Shown here: in pieces, positions 27,313 through 36,598 of the stretch | How positions within the stretch are numbered: position 1 is the stretch's first letter | Layout of the letters: each line of letters starts with the position of its first letter | Assembly (NCBI GenBank): GCA_020629155.1 | Contig: JAHDDW010000003.1 | Location: 62,001-126,000, forward strand | Length of the DNA stretch: 64,000 nt | Direction: 5' to 3' | Origin: Acidimicrobiales bacterium | GTDB lineage: Bacteria > Actinomycetota > Acidimicrobiia > Acidimicrobiales > SZUA-35 | Position numbers and translations under genes: made by a program | Notes under the pieces: generated by a model | What the model saw: the letters and a program-made list of their open reading frames with translations, nothing else | Databases searched by the model: none | Told to the model about the DNA's origin: nothing

Positions 27313-29421
27313 CTATGAGGCGAGATCACGAGCTCTGCTTACCATTAAGACAAACTCGTCCAGATTGTTTCGCTCTTCAGCAAGACGTTCTGCCTCAACC
27401 TGCACCTGTTCAAATGAGACACCATCGGCAAATGGGCTTTCTCGTAGCACCTCAGCAAACGCAGCTGCGGTCACTGCCAGTTTGTAGTCTGTGCTTGAAG
27501 CTTCCCACGCTTGCCCGACGCTTGCCACTACAAGATCAAGCTCGGTCTCTTGTGTTTCTTTTGTTTCTGGGTTTTTCCAACGAAGCTGCGCCGTGCCCAA
27601 AGAGTCTTGAGTCATTAGGCCTTCAGCAAGCTTTAACTCATAAATCGCTGTCACCTGATGGCCAGAACCAAGTTCGCCTGCGTCAACATTGTCGTCGCGA
27701 AAGTCGCTGTCAGCCACGCCACGGTTTTCGAAACCGATTAGACGATACTTTTCAACCACCTCATCGTCGAAATCTACCTGAATTTTTGCGTCGAATGCAA
27801 CGGTCACGAGTGATCCCAGAAGGTCTTCTGTGAAAAGCTTCTCAGCTTCTGCTTGCGTATCGATGTAAGAATAGAAACCGTCGCCTTCATTTGCTAGCTG
27901 CTCCATCAATTCATCGTTGAAGTTGCCCATGCCAACACCAACCGAAACAAGTTGAATACCTTGCTCAGCATCGTCATGTACTTCTTGCAGAATTTCTTTA
28001 TGGTTGCGCAGCCCAACGTTAGCAACACCATCTGAGGCAAGAATCACACGGTTAGTGCCACCTTCGACGAACGCTTCGTCAGCTAATTCATACCCTTTTT
28101 TGAGACCAGCTTCAAGGTTTGTGTCACCTTTGGCAACAATATCGTTAATCGCACGTTTGATCTTTGCGCTATCACTAACTTTTGTCGGCTCTAAGATGGT
28201 TGAGGCATCATCGCTGAAACCAACAATAGCAATAGAGTCATCATCGTCTAGCTGATCGACCAGCTCAAGCAATGAAGTTTGCACAAGCCCCATACGGCTT
28301 TGCGCACTCATAGAGCCGGACGTGTCAATTACGAAGGTCAACGCAGCGTCACTACGGGTTTGGCTATCAACTCGTTCAGCCTGCACACCAAGGCGTAGCA
28401 GCACGTTATCTTCATCAAATGGTGAACGACCGCCATCTGCAACAAAATCGATGCCGCTTTCAGGCGCAGGATAGTTGTAGTCAAAGCTGTTGATGTATTC
28501 TTCAGGGCGTACAGACGCCGCAGGAGGTACCGTTTTTTGAGCTAGCCATTGCCGAGCAACAGAATAGCTTGCCGTGTCAACATCGGCCGCGAATGTAGAA
28601 AGTGAATCTTTCTCTGTTTCTACAAATGGCCGCACACCATAGTCTTTGAAGATGTTGTCTTGTGTTGCATCGTCAAATTCTGGAAGCGTAGTTGTCGTAG
28701 CCCCAGGAAAGGGTTGTACAGGCGGTGCAGGTTTTGCTGTTTGAGGCACAGAGAACGTTTGCTGAGGCGGCGGTTCTGGTGCTGGCACAGGCTGCGGCGC
28801 TGGGATTGGAGCAGGCCGACGACTTTCGGCTAATGGCGTTTCCATTGCATCGTTTGTTTGTTGCTCACTTTTGCGGTTCGAACTACTATCATCAGCTGCT
28901 GCCTCTCCTTCATCCAATCCTTGTTGTGACTGCTGCTTTGGCAAGATAGTTGTTGCCGCAAAACTAGGTTGCTGTGTTGTTGGCGTTTCCCTAACACTTT
29001 CCGAATCGCCTGCGGTGCTGTTTAATGGCTGTTGCTTCTCTTCGCTTTTTATGTCGTCTTGTTTGTCGTTAGGCTTTTTAACAGCTGGTTTTTGTGGAAC
29101 AACTTGTTGTGTTGTCTTTGGCGCAAGGGTTGTTGTTGCAGCAGGTGTTTGTGTTGCCTGCGTTGCAGGCCGCTGTGGAGGCGCAACTTCGTAGTTAACA
29201 GCTGTTTCTTTGATCTCGCCATCACCGAATTGTCTGCCAGAGTCGTCAACAAGAAACGGTTCGTTCTTTTTCTCGGCTGCTTGTTCTTGTGGGTCTTTCG
29301 CTGCATCGTCCGCACTTGTGCAAGCTCCGAGGACCAAAGCTGCTGACAGCACCAATGCCAGCGTGGCTCTGCGAGAAAAAGTCTTTGTATTGCCCTTATA
29401 TATACGTTGTTTTTTGTTCAT
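27313..29421 (-). CDS. von Willebrand factor type A (YfbK-like) lipoprotein
   Basis: Lipobox VLGACTSAD; ENIFKDYGVRPFVETEKDSLSTFAADVDTASYSVARQWL; MIDAS region FVIDTSGSMSAQSRMG; long P/Q/T-rich linker. Confidence 0.92.
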   Translation of the reverse strand: MNKKQRIYKGNTKTFSRRATLALVLSAALVLGACTSADDAAKDPQEQAAEKKNEPFLVDDSGRQFGDGEIKETAVNYEVAPPQRPATQATQTPAATTTLAPKTTQQVVPQKPAVKKPNDKQDDIKSEEKQQPLNSTAGDSESVRETPTTQQPSFAATTILPKQQSQQGLDEGEAAADDSSSNRKSEQQTNDAMETPLAESRRPAPIPAPQPVPAPEPPPQQTFSVPQTAKPAPPVQPFPGATTTTLPEFDDATQDNIFKDYGVRPFVETEKDSLSTFAADVDTASYSVARQWLAQKTVPPAASVRPEEYINSFDYNYPAPESGIDFVADGGRSPFDEDNVLLRLGVQAERVDSQTRSDAALTFVIDTSGSMSAQSRMGLVQTSLLELVDQLDDDDSIAIVGFSDDASTILEPTKVSDSAKIKRAINDIVAKGDTNLEAGLKKGYELADEAFVEGGTNRVILASDGVANVGLRNHKEILQEVHDDAEQGIQLVSVGVGMGNFNDELMEQLANEGDGFYSYIDTQAEAEKLFTEDLLGSLVTVAFDAKIQVDFDDEVVEKYRLIGFENRGVADSDFRDDNVDAGELGSGHQVTAIYELKLAEGLMTQDSLGTAQLRWKNPETKETQETELDLVVASVGQAWEASSTDYKLAVTAAAFAEVLRESPFADGVSFEQVQVEAERLAEERNNLDEFVLMVSRARDLAS

Positions 29422-29599
29422 GCTTGTTTAGGCGAAAAAACTACGGCGGTAGTTCCCGAATACTTCTATTAGGTATTTTAACCTAGAAACAAAAAACCTT
29501 TTTGTACGTGCTAGTGCGAATAAGGTTTTAGTGACTAGAATTCGTGTCGATGACTACATTGATCGAATCGATCGTGTTTTATTGTTAAGGAGAGCAATC

Positions 29600-29761
29600 A
29601 TGGGAATCATGGACAACGTGCCAGGCGCAGACAAACTAGACGATGTTGCTGACAAAGCCAAAGATCTTGCAGGGAAACTCCCTGGAGGTATTGGCGACAA
29701 GGTCGAAGACATTATCGAAAAGGTAGAAGACAAACTACCTGGACAAGACGAAGCAGAATAA
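29600..29761 (+). CDS. Small acidic helical protein
   Basis: ATG at 29600 with SD aaggagag; MGIMDNVPGADKLDDVADKAKDLAGKLPGGIGDKVEDIIEKVEDKLPGQDEAE; followed by terminators. Confidence 0.65.
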   Translation: MGIMDNVPGADKLDDVADKAKDLAGKLPGGIGDKVEDIIEKVEDKLPGQDEAE

Positions 29762-29784
29762 CCTAAAAAGTTACTTTTAGGTTA
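29759..29784 (+). terminator. Hairpin TAACCTAAAA-AGTTAC-TTTTAGGTTA overlapping the stop codon
   Basis: Perfect inverted repeat. Confidence 0.6.
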
Positions 29785-29785
29785 T

Positions 29786-29823
29786 GTGTGGGCGCTCCCT
29801 TGAGGGCGCCCACACCTGTTTTT
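29786..29823 (+). terminator. Rho-independent terminator
   Basis: GTGTGGGCGC...GGCGCCCACAC stem followed by ctgTTTTT. Confidence 0.85.
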
Positions 29824-29832
29824 AATAAGAAC

Positions 29833-30678
29833 TCAAATCCTAAACGCAGGCAATGACTGGCCTCGTTGCTGACTAGGCATTGTGTTACTGAAAGGATTTC
29901 TGGAGCTCACACTCATAAAAGCCTGGCTACTTCTCAGGACTTGACGACCTGTTAGATCTACTGCCCCAGGTGAACCTTGCGAGAACGCACTTACGTCTTT
30001 CGAAGTGAGTTGTGCTACTGCTGCGAGCGTAAAGTTATCTGTAATTTCTCCTTCAGCTATCATGCGCCTAAGTTCTTCTTTCGTGACCCACTTTTTGCCA
30101 GTTATCGCTTCAGTAGATTCAGGTGTAGCATCGCCATCTCTTGTTGCTTGTGCGTGAACAATCGTAACTGATGCACTTGTTAAGCCCGTATCTGTGTGTG
30201 TTATCCCAAGTTCTGTGAGCTCTTGCTCAGTTATCTCTACGCCACCTTCTTCTTTAAGCTCGTTACGCGCACCAGCAATCGCTTTGTCAGCGAAACCGCG
30301 AGGAAATTCCCAGTGGCTTTTCCCAGTTGCATGGCGGTTATTTTCTGTGATAAGAAATTTGCCATCCAGTTCAGCAACGATGACTACACCAAGTGATTCC
30401 GTTTTTAGATCTGCTGGCACAACACGCATGTACATAAACGGGCCATTTGGTCCTTCTACCACATCGTGAAGCATGATCCAATAGGGGTTACGTGACGCAA
30501 GACCGACGATTTGATCATTGCTTCTAGCGAATTCTAGTAGTTTGTCTCGATCTGTGACAATAGGAAACGCTCTGCCAGTATTGTCAAAAAAGACTTCATG
30601 CTGTTCTGGCGTTAGCCCTTCGATAAGTTCAAGATACTCATCAACAGCTTTTGCAACTGGGTCTATTTTATCTGTCAT
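29833..30678 (-). CDS. NUDIX hydrolase
   Basis: HWEFPRGFADKAIAGARNELKEEGGVEITEQELTELG: Nudix-box-like but with non-canonical positions. Confidence 0.8.
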   Translation of the reverse strand: MTDKIDPVAKAVDEYLELIEGLTPEQHEVFFDNTGRAFPIVTDRDKLLEFARSNDQIVGLASRNPYWIMLHDVVEGPNGPFMYMRVVPADLKTESLGVVIVAELDGKFLITENNRHATGKSHWEFPRGFADKAIAGARNELKEEGGVEITEQELTELGITHTDTGLTSASVTIVHAQATRDGDATPESTEAITGKKWVTKEELRRMIAEGEITDNFTLAAVAQLTSKDVSAFSQGSPGAVDLTGRQVLRSSQAFMSVSSRNPFSNTMPSQQRGQSLPAFRI

Positions 30679-30746
30679 TTTTTCTCACCTTTTCCCGCGT
30701 GAAAAAAAATAGATCAGATTTGTTATCAGATGGTGGATCCGATAAA

Positions 30747-30870
30747 GGGCATCTCTAAAAATTATAGATGCCCACTGTATATCCGCTCCGCTCGGGGGGG
30801 CGTTGCACGCAGCTTCTAGCGGTTTTCTGTTAAAGCAGTTTTGTTAGAAACGAATAATTAGAGGTAACCT
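30747..30870. repeat. Repeat family B, copy 1 (MITE-like, about 124 bp)
   Basis: Begins gggcatctctaaaaattatagatgccc, contains ccgctccgctcgggg, ends cgaataattagaggtaacct; matches 62979-63100. Confidence 0.85.
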
Positions 30871-30941
30871 AAAGATTGATCAAAGCGTCTTATTTCGCAA
30901 AGTTGACAGGCAAAAATGAGTCTGACCGCTAACGTGAGAAG

Positions 30942-32489
30942 ATGAAAGAAACGCAAAAAAGTGCAGATGACTATGTGCAGAAGATCAACAACTCGCAGGT
31001 CTACAACGTCGCAACTACTACGCCATTAGAAGAAGCTCCCTTACTTTCAGAAAAACTCGGCGTACACATTATGCTTAAACGCGAAGATAAGCAGCCAGCG
31101 TTCTCTTTTAAAGTTCGAGGAGCTACCAACAAAATTTTTAGTCTCGATGAAGAACAAATACGCAACGGCGTTATCTGTAGCTCAGCAGGCAATCACGCAC
31201 AAGGCATGGCGCTCGCAGCAGCGAAACGGGGCGTCGCAGCCCATATTGTTATGCCGGCATCAACCCCAACAATAAAGGTGGCAGCTGTTGAAGCGCTCGG
31301 CGGCAAAGTGACGTTACATGGCGATCATTATGACGATGCACAACGGCTTGCGAAAAAAATGGCAGATGAACAAAATCTCTATTTCGTGCACCCTTTCGAC
31401 GACCCAGATGTTATTGCAGGGCAAGGAACTATCGGGCGTGAGATACTTGAACAAGCCAATGGAAACGTTGGCGCTGTTTTTATTCCGATTGGCGGCGGTG
31501 GTCTCGCTGCTGGTATCGCTACTTATATTAAGACACAAAGCCCAGGCACCATGGTCTATGGCGTAGAACCAAAAGATGCTGCAAGTATGGTCGCTGCCTT
31601 CGCTAACGGCGGACCAATTGCTCTTGACGAGCTGGGCATCTTTGCCGACGGTGTAGCTGTCAAAAAATCAGGCGAAGAAACATACCGTTTATGCAACCAG
31701 TTCCTAGATGGCATCGTCACTGTTGACACTGATGAGATATGTGCAGCTATCAGAGATATTTACGAAGACACTCGCTCCATCGTCGAACCAGCAGGCGCGT
31801 TAGCAGTTGCTGGTATTCGTAGTTACCTAGCTACCAATCCATTGCCTTCAAATCATGCAAGTTGGGGGCCATGGGTCGCAATAAATTGCGGAGCGAATAT
31901 GAATTTTGACCGCCTTCGCCACGTAAGCGAACGCGCAGCCCTCGGCACAAACCAGGAAGCGCTCTTTTGCGTTGAGCTGCCCGAAGAAAAAGGTAGCTTC
32001 CTGAAATTTTCGCAAGTTATCGGTGACGCAGCAATAACCGAGTTCAACTACCGAGCTAACGACACCAAAACAGCAAGAATATTCCTTGGACTTGAAACAG
32101 ATGGCACACCCACAGCACGCAAAACCATTGTCGCTACGCTAAGCAATGCTGGCTACAAGATAGTTGATCTTACTGATGACGAAGTGGCAAAGTTGCATGT
32201 CCGTCATCTCGCTGCTGGCGCTGGCAGTGCTATAGAAAATGAGCGGCTGTATCGATTCAGGTTTCCTGAACGCAAAGGTGCTCTCGCAGATTTTCTGACC
32301 GAAGTAGGGTCGCAGTGGAACATCTCACTTTTTCATTACCGAAACCATGGCTCTGACTATGGACGTGTGCTCGCAGGCGTGCAAGTTCCAGCTGACACCG
32401 CCGAAGAGTTTATGCAACATCTCGAAAATGTAGGCTACACCTACTGGGATGAAACAGAAAATAGCTCCTACAAGCTGTTTCTACAGTAA
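30942..32489 (+). CDS. ilvA: Threonine ammonia-lyase, biosynthetic
   Basis: LKREDKQPAFSFKVRGATNKI (PLP Lys), GGGGLAAGIATYIK, two C-terminal ACT-like regulatory repeats. Confidence 0.95.
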   Translation: MKETQKSADDYVQKINNSQVYNVATTTPLEEAPLLSEKLGVHIMLKREDKQPAFSFKVRGATNKIFSLDEEQIRNGVICSSAGNHAQGMALAAAKRGVAAHIVMPASTPTIKVAAVEALGGKVTLHGDHYDDAQRLAKKMADEQNLYFVHPFDDPDVIAGQGTIGREILEQANGNVGAVFIPIGGGGLAAGIATYIKTQSPGTMVYGVEPKDAASMVAAFANGGPIALDELGIFADGVAVKKSGEETYRLCNQFLDGIVTVDTDEICAAIRDIYEDTRSIVEPAGALAVAGIRSYLATNPLPSNHASWGPWVAINCGANMNFDRLRHVSERAALGTNQEALFCVELPEEKGSFLKFSQVIGDAAITEFNYRANDTKTARIFLGLETDGTPTARKTIVATLSNAGYKIVDLTDDEVAKLHVRHLAAGAGSAIENERLYRFRFPERKGALADFLTEVGSQWNISLFHYRNHGSDYGRVLAGVQVPADTAEEFMQHLENVGYTYWDETENSSYKLFLQ

Positions 32490-32526
32490 AGATGTTTCTG
32501 CCCTGCGCAACCTGTAACAAAGGTTG

Positions 32527-34098
32527 TTATGCATGGCTACGCATAGCAGCTAGAGCTTCAAGCAGCACAGCTGTATCTGAGATAACCACAGGATCAATGC
32601 CTGTTGGAGAGTCAAGCACAAAGGTAATGCCAGCTAGCGCCTTTTTATCCCGAGTGAACAATTCTACTAAGGTTTCGTCTGAAACATTCTCAGGCAGCTG
32701 CCAACGCAGACCAAATCCTTCGACGATTTCGCGATGTTCAGCAACCCGAGCCGAATCAATTCGCCCTAGAAGAAAAGCCAATTCGGCGGCATAGACAAGA
32801 CCGATCGCCACAGCCTCACCATGGCGCAAGTCATAGGACCCAGCTGTCTCTAACGCATGCGCCAGCGTATGGCCATAATTTAAGATTGCTCGCAAGCCAC
32901 CTTCGCGCTCATCAGCTGCCACAACATCGGCCTTAATACGCACGCACGCTGCCACTACTTCAGCCAAAGATAGCGACGCGAGTACAGGAATCTCTCTTGT
33001 CAGCTGCTTGTTATAGCGCATTGATTCGGCGATGAAATGATATTTTGCCAGCTCACCTAACCCACTCATGAACTCACGATGTGGCAACGTGTCTAGTGAA
33101 GCAATATCGCAGATGACACCAGCTGGCTGCCAGAAAGCACCAACTAGGTTTTTACCTTCGGGTAGGTTAACGCCTGTTTTGCCGCCAATAGCAGCATCAA
33201 TTTGACCAAGTACCGTGGTTGAAACATGCACAGCGCTAATGCCCCGATGATAGCAAGCAGCAGTAAAGCCTCCGAGGTCTGTTACAACCCCACCACCAAC
33301 AGAAACAACAACATCATTACGAGTCATCCCCCACGCAGCAAACGCCGAACACAGCTCGCCGACAGTAGCTAGCTGTTTGGCTTTCTCACCGTCTTCGACA
33401 AAGAACACTTTTTGCTCTTTACCTGTTTCGACTTCCACGCCGATACCTTTTTGCGTGATGATTGCAGCCTTTTTTGCTTTATCGGGCACTAGGCCAACTA
33501 TATTTTTCGAAGCATAACGACCAACAGCTACTTTGTAGTGCCTGCCATCTGCAAGACCAACCACTTCTTTTCTAGTCGATTCTTCCTGCTGGGCTTCATA
33601 GAGATCTTGCACTATATCTGCTACTTGCTGCGGTGTGTAGCCATCAGTAGCAACAACATGATCAGCTGCCAACATATAATAAGCGACCCTGTCGCGATGC
33701 ATTGCCTTTAGCTTCTGCACGACTGCTTGGCTGTCAGAAAGCAACGGCCGCGCATGACTTGTCGATAGTTGTTTAGCAAGTGTTTCAACCTTTGCAGTTA
33801 ACCACACAACTTGCGCCTTTTCGCGCAGCAACTGACGGTTCTCTGCGGCAAGTATCGCGCCACCACCTGCCGCTATAATATCAGCTGACTCTACACTTTC
33901 AGCTAACACCTCTGTTTCTAAAGAGCGAAAAGTTTCCTCACCTTTTTCTTCGAAAATGCTTTCGATAGAAACACCTGCTTTTTTCTCGATTGCGCTATCG
34001 ATGTCGATGACGTTTTTATCTTTAGAGCCGATGATTTTTGAAACGGTTGTTTTGCCTGTCCCTGAAAGACCTATAAGAACTAAAGGTTTTTTCTTCAT
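32527..34098 (-). CDS. aroKB: Fused shikimate kinase / 3-dehydroquinate synthase
   Basis: N-term MKKKPLVLIGLSGTGKTTVSKIIG (AroK P-loop); C-term VVSVGGGVVTDLGGFTAACYHRGI, QIDAAIGGKTGVNLPEGKNLVGAFWQP, NYGHTLAHALE (AroB). Confidence 0.95.
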   Translation of the reverse strand: MKKKPLVLIGLSGTGKTTVSKIIGSKDKNVIDIDSAIEKKAGVSIESIFEEKGEETFRSLETEVLAESVESADIIAAGGGAILAAENRQLLREKAQVVWLTAKVETLAKQLSTSHARPLLSDSQAVVQKLKAMHRDRVAYYMLAADHVVATDGYTPQQVADIVQDLYEAQQEESTRKEVVGLADGRHYKVAVGRYASKNIVGLVPDKAKKAAIITQKGIGVEVETGKEQKVFFVEDGEKAKQLATVGELCSAFAAWGMTRNDVVVSVGGGVVTDLGGFTAACYHRGISAVHVSTTVLGQIDAAIGGKTGVNLPEGKNLVGAFWQPAGVICDIASLDTLPHREFMSGLGELAKYHFIAESMRYNKQLTREIPVLASLSLAEVVAACVRIKADVVAADEREGGLRAILNYGHTLAHALETAGSYDLRHGEAVAIGLVYAAELAFLLGRIDSARVAEHREIVEGFGLRWQLPENVSDETLVELFTRDKKALAGITFVLDSPTGIDPVVISDTAVLLEALAAMRSHA

Positions 34099-34796
34099 TA
34101 GGAAAGGGTACTGTTTGTGAGAGATAAAACGGTCTCTCCACCTAAAACCATGCATATTGTGCCAAAGCAAAGAAATGGTCCAAAAGGAATTTCGTTAGAA
34201 CCTGTCTTTTTTAAACGCGTATACGCTAGCCCGATAACCCCACCAAGCAGCAATGCGATTAAAGCCGCATATAGCACAAGACGAATAGTGTCGAGATAAC
34301 TTTCTTGCGGCCACCCTAGGAAAAATCCGAGTAGTAATGCCAATTTAACATCTCCAAGTCCCATCCCTTTTGGATAAACCAGAAAAGCTACAGCAAAAAA
34401 CCCGCTGAATACAAGCCCTCCCAGTAACGCTGCGTAACTTGTTCGCAACGAAGACGTTATAAGGCCATGGCTAAGAATAACGACAAGAGACAGCCAAATG
34501 CTAGGCCACACCACGTTATTAGGCAGCAAGTGCGTCTCAATATCTATTGCTGAAAGAAGAACAAGGACCGTCGCAAAAAGCAGGTAAGGCACAAGAAAAA
34601 AACTCGCTTGAAAAGTGACTCCTAACAAAGCAAAAACTGCCCCAAGAGCGAGATCGATCGTCACAAATTGCATGATAGACGCCATTTTAGGTGGCCGATC
34701 AATTCGACTCAGAACAACCTGACCTGAGAATTTCCTAATAAAAGGACCAGCAAGCAGACCTGCAAGAAATAGACAAATAGGCAGCCAGACATTCAC
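34098..34796 (-). CDS. Prepilin peptidase (A24 family), short form
   Basis: DIETHLLPNNVVWPSIW and GMGLGDVKLALLLGFFLGW (GxGD aspartyl motif). Confidence 0.9.
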   Translation of the reverse strand: MNVWLPICLFLAGLLAGPFIRKFSGQVVLSRIDRPPKMASIMQFVTIDLALGAVFALLGVTFQASFFLVPYLLFATVLVLLSAIDIETHLLPNNVVWPSIWLSLVVILSHGLITSSLRTSYAALLGGLVFSGFFAVAFLVYPKGMGLGDVKLALLLGFFLGWPQESYLDTIRLVLYAALIALLLGGVIGLAYTRLKKTGSNEIPFGPFLCFGTICMVLGGETVLSLTNSTLS

Positions 34797-34854
34797 AATA
34801 GCGATTCCTCAAACTAGTGACTTGTTCAGAAAGTGATACTAGCTGATGGTCTGA

Positions 34855-35670
34855 TCAGTCGTCGTTTTTTAAATAACGATCGAGGAGTTTGTTTTTCTTA
34901 ACAGGCTCCGAGTCGATAAGTTCTGCAGCCGTATCAGGCACAGCAGGAACTTCATCAAGAACTGAATCACTTGGAGGTGTATCAAGAACTGCGTCTGCGG
35001 CAGGAGGAGGAGGCACAGAGTCGATGTAGCTATCCTCGCCAGGAGCACCAAGCGGATCGCTTAACGATGACGGCGAAGGATAGGAATCTTCTGGGGTTGG
35101 AGGTGCAGAGCTTAACGATGTTGACCCTAATGGGTTACCAATGTTAACTAAAGAACGTTCGGCTAGATCTTTGATTCGTCGGCTACCTTCGACTTCTCCA
35201 AGTCCAAGCTCTTCGCAGACTAAAGACGCAGGGCAACCAGCAGCAATAACATTAAGAACCGACCATTCTGCACGTGATATGGTTACTTCTTCGGCAGGTA
35301 GTTCAGGTACAGGCGTTACTACATGGCTCAGCGATGGAACAACTGATTCTATTGAACGCCAATCCTTTAGGCGTGTTTCAGCTGCTGTTAAGACAGAGGT
35401 AAGATCACGTGCGCTTTCAGTCGAAGTAACAGCTTCGCTTGTAAAGGTAAAAGTGCCGTTTTTGAAACGAAGCAGCTCGAACATTACGTCTTCGGTAGCA
35501 TCACCGTTAGGTGTATGGTTAGCTTCGGCACCCACAAGCTTGCCGCTGTCAAATAGTAGTGACCCAGTGCCACGGTCGCCTGTAATCTCCAGCCTCCCGT
35601 TTTTAGAAGTACTAGAGAGCAAACCAAGCACTTCATCTAAAGCAAAATTGTCGAGAGAACCTTGAAGCAT
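34855..35670 (-). CDS. DUF4388 domain-containing protein
   Basis: MLQGSLDNFALDEVLGLLSSTSKNGRLEITGDRGTGSLLFDSGKLVGAEAN, acidic/proline-rich C-terminal half. Confidence 0.8.
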   Translation of the reverse strand: MLQGSLDNFALDEVLGLLSSTSKNGRLEITGDRGTGSLLFDSGKLVGAEANHTPNGDATEDVMFELLRFKNGTFTFTSEAVTSTESARDLTSVLTAAETRLKDWRSIESVVPSLSHVVTPVPELPAEEVTISRAEWSVLNVIAAGCPASLVCEELGLGEVEGSRRIKDLAERSLVNIGNPLGSTSLSSAPPTPEDSYPSPSSLSDPLGAPGEDSYIDSVPPPPAADAVLDTPPSDSVLDEVPAVPDTAAELIDSEPVKKNKLLDRYLKNDD

Positions 35671-35764
35671 ACGTATAACCTTCCACCTAAACTTATTCTG
35701 TTAATGCCATCGACACCATTTGGCGTAAATTAAGCACATAACGGATCTTATACTACTAGATCAT

Positions 35765-36598
35765 TCAACAAACTGCATCATTCATAGCTTTTATTGGAGC
35801 CTTTTCCCCTGTCCAAAGCTCGAAAGCAGCAGCCGCTTGATGCACAAGCATTGAGAGGCCACCATACGTGGAAGCGCCAACATTTTTAGCTGCTTTCAAT
35901 AAAACAGTTTGCCTCGGCTGGTACACAATATCGTACACGATTTGATTACTGCGAAGATATTGCGCTGGCAGCGGCGAACTTTTTGGGTCTGGGCCGCCTT
36001 CCATCCCGAGCGATGTTGTGTTGATAACCACATCAGCTGCTGCAACTTCTTCGTATGAACCGACACGGGCTTGCCTAGCTAGATGTGCAGCTGATTTGGC
36101 TTTCTGAGCTGTTCTATTGACAACAAGAATTTCGCTAGCTTCTGCCGCCCCTAACGCTTCGACGATTGAACGAGCCGCTCCCCCAGCTCCAAGAACAGCA
36201 ACCTTTTTTTCTTTCAGCGATACGCCTGTTTCAAATTCGAACGCACGAACAAACCCAACACCATCAGTTGAATCACCAATGATCTGGCCATTATCCCAAT
36301 AAAGACAATTGCATGACTCTAGGGCTTGGGCAGCTGGCGTTAACGCATCAACATAGCCAGCTATTTCTGTTTTTAGTGGCATGGTTACTGAAAGGCCTGC
36401 GAGCCCTAACGTTCGCATCGCGGCAACAACCTGTGAAGCGCTTCCGACATTGCATGGAAAAGCAGCATACACCCAATCTAGGCCGCAAGCTGTAAACGCA
36501 GCGTTATGGATTTTTGGTGAACCTGAGTGCGCTATTGGATAGCCGACAACAGCAGCAACTTTCGTTCTACCTGAAATAGTAGACAGCGGAAATCGCAT
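35765..36598 (-). CDS. aroE: Shikimate dehydrogenase
   Basis: AVVGYPIAHSGSPKIHNAAF, GLSVTMPLK, GDSTDGVGFV, VLGAGGAARSIVEALG. Confidence 0.95.
   Translation of the reverse strand: MRFPLSTISGRTKVAAVVGYPIAHSGSPKIHNAAFTACGLDWVYAAFPCNVGSASQVVAAMRTLGLAGLSVTMPLKTEIAGYVDALTPAAQALESCNCLYWDNGQIIGDSTDGVGFVRAFEFETGVSLKEKKVAVLGAGGAARSIVEALGAAEASEILVVNRTAQKAKSAAHLARQARVGSYEEVAAADVVINTTSLGMEGGPDPKSSPLPAQYLRSNQIVYDIVYQPRQTVLLKAAKNVGASTYGGLSMLVHQAAAAFELWTGEKAPIKAMNDAVC

Noticed and set aside
34098-34796. Type IV pilus or T2SS cluster suggested by the prepilin peptidase
   Set aside because: No pilin, assembly ATPase or secretin-like genes nearby; position next to aroKB/aroE is a common actinobacterial arrangement.
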